Source: Lachnospiraceae bacterium (GTDB lineage: Bacteria > Bacillota > Clostridia > Lachnospirales > Lachnospiraceae). Taken from it: 64,000 bases of DNA. The notes under the pieces were generated by a model. It worked only from the letters and a program-made list of their open reading frames with translations, had not been told where the DNA came from and ran no database searches. Below, piece after piece: positions 8,302-17,319 of this stretch. The stretch spans positions 61,554 to 125,553 of the forward strand of contig JAQXLY010000018.1 of the NCBI GenBank assembly GCA_029012365.1, in the 5' to 3' direction. Position 1 is the stretch's first letter, and each line of letters opens with the position of its first letter. Position numbers and translations under genes: made by a program.

Positions 8302-9708
8302 TTACTCTATGGTAACCTCCGGAAGCTCAACTCCGAATTCCGCCTTATACTGATTAATCATATGAACAAGCTCTGCGTCTGTCATTACTGTAATACGTCC
8401 GTCCTCATACTCCTTATCTACCAGCTCTTTAATCTTATGAACAAGCAGATTTGCTTTATCCAGTGCCGCATCCCCCTTCAGGTGGTAGAAGGAATTAATC
8501 CAGTGTGCGATTCCGGCAAGTCCGGATGTATTGGACACAGACACAAGTACCGGACGGTTTAAAAACTTCTCCGTATCGAAAATATTATAAATCTCCTCGT
8601 TCTTTAACAGACCGTCCGCATGGATGCCCGCACGGGTTACATTAAAATTCTTTCCGACAAACGGTGTTCTGTGAGGAATCTTATAACCGATTTCCTTCTT
8701 ATAGTATTCGGCAAGCTCCGTAATTACCGTGGTATCCATACCGTCTAAGGTACCCTTTAGCTGCGCGTACTCGAATACCATAGCCTCAAGCGGTGTATTA
8801 CCGGTACGTTCTCCGATACCGAACAAAGAACAGTTAATTCCGGATGCACCGTAAAGCCATGCGGTAGTAGAATTTGATACTGCCTTATAGAAATCGTTAT
8901 GACCGTGCCACTCCAAAAGCTCGGACGGTACACCGGCATGGGTCATCAGACCGTATATGATTCCCTGTACAGAACGCGGAATCACGGCACCCGGAAAGTT
9001 TACACCGTAGCCCATCGTATCACAGGCACGAATCTTTACCGGTATATTATACTCCGCACCAAGCTTCATCAGTTCAAAGCAGAACGGAATTACAAAGCCG
9101 TAAATGTCCGAACGGGTAATATCCTCCAGATGACAACGCGGTGCAACACCTGTCTCCAGACACTCTCTGACAACGTTTAAATAGTGCTCCATTGCCTGGG
9201 CTCTCGTCATCTTCATTTTATAAAAAATATGATAGTCGGAGCAGCTTACCAGAATACCTGTCTCCTTAAGACCGATTTCCTTTACCAGTTCAAAATCCTG
9301 CTTGCTGGCTCGAATCCATGAAGTAACCTCCGGAAACTCATAGCCTCTCTCCAGACACTTATATACGGCATCCCTGTCCTTTTTGCTGTAGAGGAAGAAC
9401 TCACTCTGACGAATGATGCCGTTCGGCCCTCCGAGGCGGTGCAGATAATCAAAAATCGTCACAATCTGCTCCGTCGTATACGGTGCTCTGGACTGCTGTC
9501 CGTCACGGAAGGTTGTATCCGTAATCCAGATTTCATCCGGAAAGCAATGAGGTACAATCCGGTCATTAAAAGCAATCTTCGGAATCTCATCATACGGAAA
9601 TAAATTCCGAAATACATTCGGTGTTTTTACATCTACAAGCTCATACATATGCTCCTCAAGGGAAAGCAAATTGTTATGAGGATTACGATATACTTTTCTG
9701 TTTTCCAT
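8302..9708 (-). CDS. Probable Re-citrate synthase (DRE-TIM metallolyase)
   Basis: 468 residues. The N-terminal DTTFRDGQQS (from residue 64), the metal-binding HGHNDF and GERTGNTPLE are signatures of the DRE-TIM family that holds homocitrate, isopropylmalate and Re-citrate synthases. The isopropylmalate synthase leucine-binding domain is missing. Adjacency to isocitrate dehydrogenase, and the known Re-citrate synthase of Clostridium kluyveri in the same family, favour condensation of acetyl-CoA and oxaloacetate to citrate. Such genes are often mislabelled as isopropylmalate or homocitrate synthase. It starts at 9708 (AAAGGAG nine bases upstream) and is first in the unit. No ordinary Si-citrate synthase is in the window. 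Homocitrate synthase remains the main alternative. Confidence 0.78.
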   Translation of the reverse strand: MENRKVYRNPHNNLLSLEEHMYELVDVKTPNVFRNLFPYDEIPKIAFNDRIVPHCFPDEIWITDTTFRDGQQSRAPYTTEQIVTIFDYLHRLGGPNGIIRQSEFFLYSKKDRDAVYKCLERGYEFPEVTSWIRASKQDFELVKEIGLKETGILVSCSDYHIFYKMKMTRAQAMEHYLNVVRECLETGVAPRCHLEDITRSDIYGFVIPFCFELMKLGAEYNIPVKIRACDTMGYGVNFPGAVIPRSVQGIIYGLMTHAGVPSELLEWHGHNDFYKAVSNSTTAWLYGASGINCSLFGIGERTGNTPLEAMVFEYAQLKGTLDGMDTTVITELAEYYKKEIGYKIPHRTPFVGKNFNVTRAGIHADGLLKNEEIYNIFDTEKFLNRPVLVSVSNTSGLAGIAHWINSFYHLKGDAALDKANLLVHKIKELVDKEYEDGRITVMTDAELVHMINQYKAEFGVELPEVTIE

Positions 9709-9740
9709 GTATACACGCTCCTTTATTCTCCACTAACGAA

Positions 9741-9770
9741 CATTGTATACAATGATACGTTTATTGTCAA
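9741..9770 (-). promoter_or_regulatory. Promoter and GntR-type operator of the citrate synthase unit
   Basis: On the minus strand, TTGACA (9770-9765), a 17-base spacer and TACAAT (9747-9742) form a near-consensus promoter. The perfect palindrome CATTGTATACAATG (9741-9754) contains the -10 box and fits the FCD/GntR operator pattern. A bound repressor would block the -10. The regulator is probably the GntR protein encoded at the end of the same unit. Confidence 0.8.
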
Positions 9771-9790
9771 GCAGAATTACTGCGGATTTC

Positions 9791-10270
9791 TTATTTACCG
9801 AACTCCTTCAGTCTTTCCGCAATGGTCTTATTATAATTTTCCACTCTGCGCTCGTACTCCTCTTCCATAAATTTAGAATGAAGCAAAAAGTCTGCCGTTG
9901 CAAGATTGTTTGCAATCGGAATGTCATAAACAAGTGCAATACGAAGCAAGGCCTTTACATCAGGGTCGTGCGGCTGTGCTGCCAACGGGTCCCAGAAGAA
10001 TACCACAAAATCAATATTGCCTTCTACGATACGGGAACCAATCTGCTGGTCGCCGCCAAGCGGACCGCTGTTATATCCCTTTACCGGAAGGCCTGTTTTC
10101 TCTGCAATCAAATGTGCCGTCGTGCCTGTACCGCAAAGAAAGTGCTTCTGCAAAATCTCCTTATTCCGCTCGCACCATGCAATAAGCTCCTTTTTCTTTC
10201 CGTCATGCGCAATCAATGCAATGTGCTTCTGCTTTCCGATGGTAAATTTAATAAAATCCTCCGCTACCAT
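9791..10270 (-). CDS. mgsA: Methylglyoxal synthase
   Basis: 159 residues. GPLGGDQQIG (about 69-78) holds the phosphate-binding and catalytic Asp region, and DPLAAQPHDPDVKALLR (from 94) is the second family signature. It converts dihydroxyacetone phosphate to methylglyoxal and phosphate in the cytosol, a bypass used when phosphorylated sugars pile up. ATG at 10270, with AGAGGAG upstream. It lies 12 bases after the membrane protein at 10283 and may share a transcript with nrdDG. Identification is secure. Confidence 0.95.
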   Translation of the reverse strand: MVAEDFIKFTIGKQKHIALIAHDGKKKELIAWCERNKEILQKHFLCGTGTTAHLIAEKTGLPVKGYNSGPLGGDQQIGSRIVEGNIDFVVFFWDPLAAQPHDPDVKALLRIALVYDIPIANNLATADFLLHSKFMEEEYERRVENYNKTIAERLKEFGK

Positions 10271-10282
10271 AGTTTTTCTCCT

Positions 10283-11299
10283 CTATTTTCTTTTTTTCCT
10301 TTTTTCTTTGCCATCCGGCACTACATTCTTACGTTCCTCCCGTTTCTTATAGGCATACTCCCGATATTCCGCCGGAAGCAGCCCCGCATTTATTACGGAA
10401 GACAGCGTGTTATCAAACTCACTGTAGGAAATGTCCGGTGCCGCCAGACGAAACAGCACCTGTTCCACCTCCTGCTGATATTCTTTTAGGTTCAGTATTC
10501 CGTCTTTCCATAAAACGGAGCTGACAAACAGCTCTTTATAATAAGGACTTAAATTTCCCTCCGACAGCCTGCGCTCCGCTATCTCAATACGAAAAGCAAA
10601 TAACTTCTTTAACTCCTTTACCGAAGGAGAAGAAAATTTGATATCCTCGTCCAGAACATATAAGTTCTTTAAAAGTACCGTGCGTCCGCCAATCTGCTTT
10701 TTATGATATTGCGGCAGATACGGCATAAACACCTTTCTCATCCAATCGGTCTCCCGAAGTCCGGTATATTCACCCGATGCACGTACTGCAATGCCCCTCT
10801 CCACCTCCATAACCTGTAAGGCAGAAACAGGTCTCTCTATCATCCGCGGACTTTTTTCAATCAAAAGAATCTTTAATCTGTCACCGTCCACCCACGCAAA
10901 TCCGGGAGCCTGTTTGATATGCTCCGAAACACAAAGGTCAATAACTACCGGTACATGCTCCTGTTTTACCTTATAACGGACAAATAACCGTTTCAGCTTC
11001 TCTTCCGTCATAGTTACAAGGGCATCCTCCCCGAAATCCTCTTTGTCCTCTTTACGCTTTCTGTCATCCTCGTCATTTCTGTTGAAATTATCTTTGATTA
11101 CCGCAAGTCTGGCATTCTTTGCCATAGCCACGGTAATCAAAGAAATAGCAGCCGTTCCGACCCAGAATAACGGCAGAAGTGTTATCACCGCTGTCACCAG
11201 AAGAACGATTGATACAAAACCAAGTACACCTACTGTAAGAATAAAGCCCTTTGTCTGCTTATCCCCATGCCGCAACGTATTCAGCACCTTACGCAGCAT
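10283..11299 (-). CDS. Conserved membrane-anchored protein of unknown function
   Basis: 338 residues. Two hydrophobic segments near residues 20-60 form an N-terminal hairpin. A highly charged stretch (DNFNRNDEDDRKRKEDKEDFGED) follows, and then a soluble domain of about 230 residues and a basic tail (KEKRKKRK). I recognise no catalytic motif or named family. It lies between nrdG and mgsA on the same strand (gaps 28 and 12 bases), so co-transcription is likely. The topology suggests that the large domain is cytoplasmic. Function is not assigned. Confidence 0.65.
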   Translation of the reverse strand: MLRKVLNTLRHGDKQTKGFILTVGVLGFVSIVLLVTAVITLLPLFWVGTAAISLITVAMAKNARLAVIKDNFNRNDEDDRKRKEDKEDFGEDALVTMTEEKLKRLFVRYKVKQEHVPVVIDLCVSEHIKQAPGFAWVDGDRLKILLIEKSPRMIERPVSALQVMEVERGIAVRASGEYTGLRETDWMRKVFMPYLPQYHKKQIGGRTVLLKNLYVLDEDIKFSSPSVKELKKLFAFRIEIAERRLSEGNLSPYYKELFVSSVLWKDGILNLKEYQQEVEQVLFRLAAPDISYSEFDNTLSSVINAGLLPAEYREYAYKKREERKNVVPDGKEKRKKRK

Positions 11300-11327
11300 A
11301 CAACCCCCTCTTTCTTTTGTATCTGCC

Positions 11328-11858
11328 TTACTTTATACTTAAATCATACAATATTACAGTTCCTGCCGCAAGTGATTCCTGTACTAAAATTGTACGCTGG
11401 TTTGCAGACCCCTTAAAACGGAGCTTCAGACTTTTCTGCTCCTCCACAAACTCTCCGTCCACCAGTACATCAATATAGGAAAGAAGCTCCTTTGTCGGCT
11501 CCCATTCCCGGTACATATACGCAGTAATATCCTTTTCAAAGTCATACCCGGAAAATGCCCAGATATCTTTCTCCGGGAAGCGTTCCTTTACCTTTTTTAC
11601 AAAAGGAAGCAGAGCCTTTTGATTTTCTCTTTCAAAAGGCTCTCCTCCGAGAAGTGTCAGACCCCGCACATATGACTTTCCCAGATAGGAAAGTATCTGC
11701 TCCTGTGTTTCTTCCGTAAACGGCTTTCCGTAAGAAAAATCCCATGCCTCTTTGTTAAAACAATTTTTACAATGGTGGGTACAGCCGCTTACAAACAACG
11801 ACACCCTCACTCCGGGTCCGTTTGCTACATCATACTGCTTGATATCCGCATAATTCAT
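11328..11858 (-). CDS. nrdG: Anaerobic ribonucleotide reductase activating protein
   Basis: 176 residues from the ATG at 11858, preceded by GAGGAG at a good distance; a longer frame to 11909 lacks this. The radical SAM cluster motif is CTHHCKNC in VSGCTHHCKNCFNKEAW, followed by LLGGEPF. NrdG uses a [4Fe-4S] cluster and S-adenosylmethionine to install the glycyl radical in NrdD. It follows nrdD directly, as is usual. Confidence 0.95.
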   Translation of the reverse strand: MNYADIKQYDVANGPGVRVSLFVSGCTHHCKNCFNKEAWDFSYGKPFTEETQEQILSYLGKSYVRGLTLLGGEPFERENQKALLPFVKKVKERFPEKDIWAFSGYDFEKDITAYMYREWEPTKELLSYIDVLVDGEFVEEQKSLKLRFKGSANQRTILVQESLAAGTVILYDLSIK

Positions 11859-11909
11859 GATGATACTCCTCACTGATTGACTACCGCTTTGGCTTTGTAG
11901 AATTTCCAA

Positions 11910-14036
11910 TTAAATGTGCAGTACACGTGCATTAATTTCCTTCGTTTTTCCGACATTCCAGAAATTTTCACCGAGATAACCGCAGGTTCTTCTTGTTACA
12001 TTCATTTTGGAATGATCCTTATTTCCGCACTGCGGGCACTCCCATTCAAGCGCCTCGTTAATCGTAATCTCTCCGTCATATCCGCACACATGGCAATAAT
12101 CCGATTTTGTATTAAACTCCGCATATTGAATATTGTCATAAATATAACGTACCAGCTCCTCAAGTGCTTCCAGATTATGACGCATGTTAGGAATCTCAAC
12201 ATACGAAATCGCACCGCCGGACGAAATCACCTGAAACTCTGCCTCAAAGTCGAATTTTGAAAAGGCATCAATCTTTTCCCTGACATCAACATGATATGAA
12301 TTAGTATAATACCCTTTATCCGTAATATCCTTGATTTCCCCGAACCGCTTCTTATCAATATTGGCAAAACGGTAGCAGAGAGACTCTGCCGGTGTTCCGT
12401 AAAGTCCGAAATGAATCCCCGTAGTTTCCTTCCATGTATCCGTTGCCTTTCTGAGACGCTTCATCAGCTTCATGGCAAATTCTTTGCCTGCAGGCTCCGT
12501 ATGACTTACACCGGTCATCAGCTTCGTCACTTCATACAATCCGATATAACCGAGAGAAATCGTAGAATATCCTCCGTGTAACAGCTTATCGATTTTTTCT
12601 CCCTTTTTCAGACGCGCAATGGCACCGTACTGCCAGTGTACCGGGGATACATCCGACAAGGTTCCTTCCAGTGCCCGGTGTCTGCACATAAGTGCCTCAA
12701 AGCAAAGCGCAAGACGCTCTTCCAAAAGCTGCCAGAAATATTCTTCATTTCCTTTTGCAAGAATACCGATTTGCGGAAGATTCAGACTGACTACGCCCTG
12801 ATTAAAGCGCCCCTCAAACTTGTATTCACCGTTTTCATCCTTCCACGGTGTCAAAAAGCTTCTGCAGCCCATACAGCTGAATACATTTCCTTCATAGTTC
12901 TCCCGCATCTTCTTTGCGGAAATGTAATCCGGATACATCCGCTTTGCAGAGCAGCGCACCGCAAGCTTTGTAATGTAATCATACTCTCCGCCGCGCAGGC
13001 AGTTATGTTCATCAAGTACATAAATTAACTTCGGGAATGCCGGTGTCACATAAACACCCTTCTCGTTTTTGATTCCCTCTAAACGCTGTCTCAGAATTTC
13101 CTCTATAATAATAGCGTTTTCCTTGATATATGGGTCGTTCTTATCCAGATTCAGAAACAAAGTAACAAACGGCGACTGTCCGTTTGTCGTCATTAATGTG
13201 TTAATCTGATACTGAATCGTCTGGACACCGGAACGAAGCTCGTCCGTCAAACGTTCCTCCACTAAGGTGTTTATCTCCTCTTCGGACATGGTGTTACCGA
13301 ACTTTTCCGTATAGCGCTTTTTATATTTATCTCTGCTGATACGCAGATATTTTCCGAGATGTCTTACATCCACCGACTGTCCGCCGTACTGGCTGCTGGC
13401 AACAGCGGCAATAATCTGGGTCATTACGGTACATGCCACCTGAAAGCTCTTAGGACTTTCAATAAGCTTACCGTTCATTACCGTTCCGTTGTCTAACATA
13501 TCACCGATATTAATCAGACAGCAATTAAAAATCGGCTGAATAAAGTAATCCGCATCATGAAAATGTAATACTCCCTCCTCATGTGCCTTTGAAATATGCT
13601 CCGGCAGAAGAATACGCTTCGTCAAATCCTTTGACACTTCGCCGGCAATCAAATCACGCTGTGTAGACGCAATATATGCGTTTTTATTGGAGTTTTCCTC
13701 CATTACGTCCTTATTGTTCTGCTGAATCAGGCTCATAATGGAATCATCCGTCGTATTTGCCTTTCGTACCAGATCTCTGGTATAACGATAGATGATGTAG
13801 GTCTTTGCCAGAACAAACTTCCCTTCCTCCATCAGCTTCTGCTCAATAATGTCCTGTATTTCCTCTACCTGCATACGGCTCTTGCCAAGAGCTTCGATAC
13901 CTGCAATAATCTGCTCGATAACCTCTTCGCTGACTGCTTCCTCTTTTCCCACTACATGGTTTGCTTTTCTGATTGCGAGCAATATCTTGTTTCTATCATA
14001 ATCGACAATACGCCCGTCACGCTTTATAACATTCAT
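11910..14036 (-). CDS. nrdD: Class III (anaerobic) ribonucleoside-triphosphate reductase
   Basis: 708 residues from the ATG at 14036; the longer frame to 14072 has a weaker start. An N-terminal ATP cone (about 1-90, starting MNVIKRDG) gives allosteric control. The C-terminus has a four-Cys zinc site (CHVC and CPQC) and the glycyl radical motif RTCGYLG with the radical Gly near residue 686. It makes deoxyribonucleotides without oxygen, using formate as reductant in the usual class III scheme, and needs NrdG encoded next to it. A promoter lies at 14077-14105 and a NrdR-like box at 14155-14170. Confidence 0.96.
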   Translation of the reverse strand: MNVIKRDGRIVDYDRNKILLAIRKANHVVGKEEAVSEEVIEQIIAGIEALGKSRMQVEEIQDIIEQKLMEEGKFVLAKTYIIYRYTRDLVRKANTTDDSIMSLIQQNNKDVMEENSNKNAYIASTQRDLIAGEVSKDLTKRILLPEHISKAHEEGVLHFHDADYFIQPIFNCCLINIGDMLDNGTVMNGKLIESPKSFQVACTVMTQIIAAVASSQYGGQSVDVRHLGKYLRISRDKYKKRYTEKFGNTMSEEEINTLVEERLTDELRSGVQTIQYQINTLMTTNGQSPFVTLFLNLDKNDPYIKENAIIIEEILRQRLEGIKNEKGVYVTPAFPKLIYVLDEHNCLRGGEYDYITKLAVRCSAKRMYPDYISAKKMRENYEGNVFSCMGCRSFLTPWKDENGEYKFEGRFNQGVVSLNLPQIGILAKGNEEYFWQLLEERLALCFEALMCRHRALEGTLSDVSPVHWQYGAIARLKKGEKIDKLLHGGYSTISLGYIGLYEVTKLMTGVSHTEPAGKEFAMKLMKRLRKATDTWKETTGIHFGLYGTPAESLCYRFANIDKKRFGEIKDITDKGYYTNSYHVDVREKIDAFSKFDFEAEFQVISSGGAISYVEIPNMRHNLEALEELVRYIYDNIQYAEFNTKSDYCHVCGYDGEITINEALEWECPQCGNKDHSKMNVTRRTCGYLGENFWNVGKTKEINARVLHI

Positions 14037-14076
14037 ACTCTTCTTCCTTTCCGCTGCATTCCGTGCATGCAACTTC

Positions 14077-14105
14077 AGTATAGCAGACTTTCCGTTATAA
14101 GTCTA
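14077..14105 (-). promoter_or_regulatory. Promoter of nrdDG
   Basis: On the minus strand, TAGACT (14105-14100), a 17-base spacer and TATACT (14082-14077) form a good sigma-A type promoter about 40 bases before the nrdD start. Confidence 0.6.
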
Positions 14106-14154
14106 TACCTTTTTTCATAGATATAGATATTTTTTTCATATTCAGACCATATAC

Positions 14155-14170
14155 CCACAAGATATAGTAT
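14155..14170. promoter_or_regulatory. Candidate NrdR box
   Basis: CCACAAGATATAGTAT agrees with the NrdR consensus acaCwAtATaTwGtgt at 13 of 16 positions by my count. NrdR boxes usually come as a pair about 31 bp apart. Here the only other candidate, at 14114-14129, is weak and 41 bp away. It lies in the divergent region between nrdD and the AI-2E family gene. Confidence 0.45.
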
Positions 14171-14208
14171 CCCGGCTTATATCAGTTGCTGCGATTTTTC
14201 CCGGACGA

Positions 14209-14237
14209 TTGCGTAAACCTCGTTTTCGTGTTATACT
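14209..14237 (+). promoter_or_regulatory. Promoter of the AI-2E family exporter gene
   Basis: TTGCGT at 14209-14214, a 17-base spacer and TATACT at 14232-14237 lie 38 bases before the start codon at 14276. Confidence 0.6.
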
Positions 14238-14275
14238 GGGAATAAAAGATTTCATCTTATTCAGGGAGGTTCTGT

Positions 14276-15754
14276 ATGAAAGAAAAGTATTCCAATTACC
14301 TGCGTTTTGCGATAACCACGGTTTGCACGGTAACCGTATGTATGGTTATCTTTTTTCTGTTGTTCCGCTCCAGTGAATTGGGAGCTTTCTTAACAAAGCT
14401 GAGCGATGTTTTGCTTCCGGTCATTATCGGTGCCATTATCGCCTACTTAATCAATCCGATTGTGAATTTTCTTGACCGGCTTTTCACCAAACTTTTTTTA
14501 CGGCTTAAGCTTTCCGCCAAAAGAGCCCAGAACCTTGCCCTTTGGATTTCCGTATTTCTTTCCATGGCAATCTTCCTCTTTTTTGTATATTTTTTGATTT
14601 CCCTGATTTTGCCGGAGCTCTACCAGAACATTAAGAACTTTGTATCGAATTTTGAAGGCTACGTAACCACAATCACAACCTGGTTTTCAAAATCAGAGCT
14701 TATTAACGATCTCGCGAAGGAGAATCCGGAGCTCTATGCCAACCTCGTCTCTACCCTGAACAAGATGTTAGACTCGGTCGGAAACTGGATCAGTACCTCC
14801 CTGCTGACTACACTTTCCGGAATTCTATCCGGACTCACCTTCCGTATCATTGGCTTTTTCAATTTACTTCTGGACGTTGTAGTCGGTCTGATTGTTTCTG
14901 TTTACATTCTGTCCAGCAAGCGCAGATACACCGCAAAGGCAAAACGTTTTGCTTATGTCCTTTTTAAACCGCAGACCGCTAACACGGTTCTGAAGATGGC
15001 CTCCAGATGCAACCGCATTTTCAGCGGATTTATCTCCGGAAAGCTTTTAGATTCCCTGATTATCGGTATGATATGCTTTGTCGGACTGAGTATCTTCCGA
15101 ATGCCGTATGCCTTACTTGTCAGCGTCATTGTCGGTGTCACTAATATTATTCCGTTTTTCGGTCCTTTTATCGGTGCCATACCTTCTGCCGTATTGATTC
15201 TTTTAGCAGATCCTACAAACCTGAAACCCGTTATCGTTTTTATAATTTTTATCATCTGTCTGCAGCAGTTTGACGGTAATATTCTGGGGCCGAAAATTCT
15301 TGGTGATTCCACCGGTATTTCAGCACTGATGGTGGTAGTATCCATTACGATAGGCGGTGGCTTTTTCGGATTTATAGGAATGTTCCTCGGTGTACCGACC
15401 TTTGCGGTGATTAACTACCTGTTCCGTTGCTTCATTCACTACCGTCTGAAGAAGAAGGGACTTCCGGCGGAGCATGAAAACTACATTGACCTTACCTCCA
15501 TAGACGAAGAAGCAGGACAGCTGCATTACTGTACTCCTCCGGCTTCCTCTCTTTCCGGCAAACCGGAGCCTTATACAAAAGCCTTTCATGTTACTTCTCC
15601 CGAGGAGACTTCCTTTTCCAGAACCGTTCAGGAAGATGAACTGGAAGCTCAGGCCAGATCCGGCGTACAGGTGAACAAAGCCGCACGCGGCAAAAAGGGA
15701 AAAGACAAAGCAAAAGAACAAAACCGGACAGATTCAGACAGTTTCACAAAATAG
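14276..15754 (+). CDS. AI-2E family transporter (PerM/UPF0118)
   Basis: 492 residues. Seven to eight hydrophobic segments fill residues about 10-395, with the family pattern of an N-terminal pair, a soluble loop near 115-180 and a helical C-terminal half (FFGPFIGAIPSAVLIL, QQFDGNILGPKILG). A long hydrophilic tail (about 400-492) ends in Lys/Ala-rich sequence and is extra to the common family core. Members include exporters of the AI-2 signal and Na+/H+ antiporters; the substrate here is unknown. The gene stands alone, with its own promoter and terminator. ATG at 14276 follows GGGAGG. Confidence 0.85.
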   Translation: MKEKYSNYLRFAITTVCTVTVCMVIFFLLFRSSELGAFLTKLSDVLLPVIIGAIIAYLINPIVNFLDRLFTKLFLRLKLSAKRAQNLALWISVFLSMAIFLFFVYFLISLILPELYQNIKNFVSNFEGYVTTITTWFSKSELINDLAKENPELYANLVSTLNKMLDSVGNWISTSLLTTLSGILSGLTFRIIGFFNLLLDVVVGLIVSVYILSSKRRYTAKAKRFAYVLFKPQTANTVLKMASRCNRIFSGFISGKLLDSLIIGMICFVGLSIFRMPYALLVSVIVGVTNIIPFFGPFIGAIPSAVLILLADPTNLKPVIVFIIFIICLQQFDGNILGPKILGDSTGISALMVVVSITIGGGFFGFIGMFLGVPTFAVINYLFRCFIHYRLKKKGLPAEHENYIDLTSIDEEAGQLHYCTPPASSLSGKPEPYTKAFHVTSPEETSFSRTVQEDELEAQARSGVQVNKAARGKKGKDKAKEQNRTDSDSFTK

Positions 15755-15792
15755 AAACCGCTACATTTTCTGCTCTTTTCTTAACAAAGCAA

Positions 15793-15832
15793 GGCTGTCT
15801 TGTTTACAATTCCTATCGCAAACAAGACAGCC
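15793..15832. terminator. Bidirectional hairpin between convergent genes
   Basis: GGCTGTCTTGTTT (15793-15805) pairs perfectly over 13 bp with AAACAAGACAGCC (15820-15832). It separates the exporter gene ending at 15754 from the SCIFF maturase gene ending at 15855. Confidence 0.85.
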
Positions 15833-15854
15833 CCAACGAAATTCTTCTTTTCAA

Positions 15855-17225
15855 TCACATTTCTGCTTCCGCAGCCTTTATCATAATCGCACATTCCATA
15901 CGTTTGCGGAACAGCTTACAGCCGTATTCATACACACCGGAAATATCTCCGGTCGCATGATACGCATTTGCCGCACAGCCGCCGGAGCAATAAAGCTTTG
16001 CCCAGCAATTCTTACACTCCGGTCTGGAATAGGCATTACAGCCCCGGAACTTTTCCCTCATCGCTGTATTTGTAACGCCGTCCCATACATTTCCCATCAG
16101 ATATGCCTCATCTCCTACAAACTGATGACAAGGGTACAAGTCTCCCCATGGAGTCACAGCCAGATATTCCGTTCCCGAACCGCAGCCCGATATACGCTTG
16201 TAAATACACGGTCCGTGAGACAAATCAATCATATAGTGATAGAAGGTAAAGCCTCTGCCTTCCTTATCACGCTCTATCATTTCCTTTGCCAGAAGCTCAT
16301 ACTGTTCAAAGAGCTTCGGCAAATCCTCCTCCGTAAGTGCGTATGGGTCAGTAGGTGCACAGACTACCGGCTCCATGCTAAGCTCTGTAAAACCAAGATC
16401 TGCCATATGAAACAAATCATTGGTAAAGTCTACATTATTATGGGTAAATGTACCGCGGATATAGTAACCCTTTCCGCCACGACTCTCTACAAACTTCCGG
16501 AACTTCGGTACAATGATATCGTAGCTTCCCTTCCCTTCATAGTTTTTTCTCAGGTGGTCATGTACCTCTTTTCTTCCGTCCAGACTAAGCACTACATTAT
16601 GCATTTCTTTATTTGCAAACGCAATCACATCATCATCTACAAGCATACCGTTGGTCGTAAGCGTAAAACGAAACTTTTTCTTATGAGACTCTTCCTGTGT
16701 ACGCGCATAAGCTACAAGCTGCTTTACCACGTCCCAGTTCATAAGCGGCTCACCGCCGAAAAAATCCACCTCCAGGTTCGTCCGGCTTCCGGAGTTTGCA
16801 ATCAGGAAGTCAAGAGCCTGTTTTCCCACCTCAAAGGACATAAGCGCACGCTCTCCATGATACTTTCCCTGACTTGCAAAGCAGTAATTACAATTCAGAT
16901 TACAGGTATGCGCCACATGCAGGCACAGCGCCTTGATAACATTGCTTTTATTTTTCAGTACCCCTGCCTTATCGGCATAGATATCCTCCGAAAACAGCTG
17001 TCCCGATTCCTTTAACGCTTCCACATCTTTGATGCAGGCATATACTTCCTCTTTTGTTAAGGACTGTTCTTTATACTTCTCTGTCAGCTCCGCCGCAATC
17101 TGCTCCTTTGACGCAGCTTCGTACATGGCAATGATATCATATGCCACCTCATCGACCACATGAATGGAACCACTGAACACATCAATGACGATATTGTAGC
17201 CGTTCATTTTATACTGATGTATCAT
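15855..17225 (-). CDS. scfB: SCIFF peptide maturase, radical SAM/SPASM (ranthipeptide type)
   Basis: 456 residues. Residues about 1-90 resemble a RiPP precursor recognition domain (VVDEVAYDIIAMYE). The radical SAM motif CNLNCNYC is at C108, C112 and C115, with FFGGEPLMNW after it. The C-terminal SPASM region has many cysteines (CGSGTEYLAVTPWGDLYPC, RPECKNCWAKLYCSGGCAAN) for two extra [4Fe-4S] clusters. Family members form Cys thioether crosslinks in the six-cysteine SCIFF peptide. The precursor gene lies just upstream (17320-17589). ATG at 17225 has GAGGAGAG before it. A hairpin at 17261-17296 separates the two genes. The biological role of the mature peptide is unknown in any species I know of. 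Confidence 0.93.
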   Translation of the reverse strand: MIHQYKMNGYNIVIDVFSGSIHVVDEVAYDIIAMYEAASKEQIAAELTEKYKEQSLTKEEVYACIKDVEALKESGQLFSEDIYADKAGVLKNKSNVIKALCLHVAHTCNLNCNYCFASQGKYHGERALMSFEVGKQALDFLIANSGSRTNLEVDFFGGEPLMNWDVVKQLVAYARTQEESHKKKFRFTLTTNGMLVDDDVIAFANKEMHNVVLSLDGRKEVHDHLRKNYEGKGSYDIIVPKFRKFVESRGGKGYYIRGTFTHNNVDFTNDLFHMADLGFTELSMEPVVCAPTDPYALTEEDLPKLFEQYELLAKEMIERDKEGRGFTFYHYMIDLSHGPCIYKRISGCGSGTEYLAVTPWGDLYPCHQFVGDEAYLMGNVWDGVTNTAMREKFRGCNAYSRPECKNCWAKLYCSGGCAANAYHATGDISGVYEYGCKLFRKRMECAIMIKAAEAEM

Positions 17226-17260
17226 AAAATCTCTCCTCGCTCACTTTGTCTTTTACGCAC

Positions 17261-17296
17261 GAATCGCCGAATTCCTTTACCGGAATCCGGCGATTC
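17261..17296 (-). promoter_or_regulatory. Hairpin between SCIFF precursor and maturase genes
   Basis: GAATCGCCG (17261-17269) pairs with CGGCGATTC (17288-17296), and an inner ATTCC/GGAAT adds pairs. On the transcribed (minus) strand it is not followed by a strong T-run, so it fits a leaky terminator or an mRNA-end stabiliser giving much precursor and little enzyme. That role is inference. Confidence 0.55.
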
Positions 17297-17319
17297 ATTT
17301 TACACATTTTTTTGAAAGC

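Noticed and set aside
9743..10489. 248-codon plus-strand open frame
   Set aside because: It runs antisense to mgsA and the end of the membrane protein gene; Cys/Arg-rich composition without a recognisable domain.
14114..14129. Second NrdR box
   Set aside because: Only about half the consensus positions match and the spacing to the better site is wrong, so it is not listed as a feature.
15957..17015. 352-codon plus-strand open frame
   Set aside because: It is antisense to the SCIFF maturase gene, whose radical SAM and SPASM motifs are certain.
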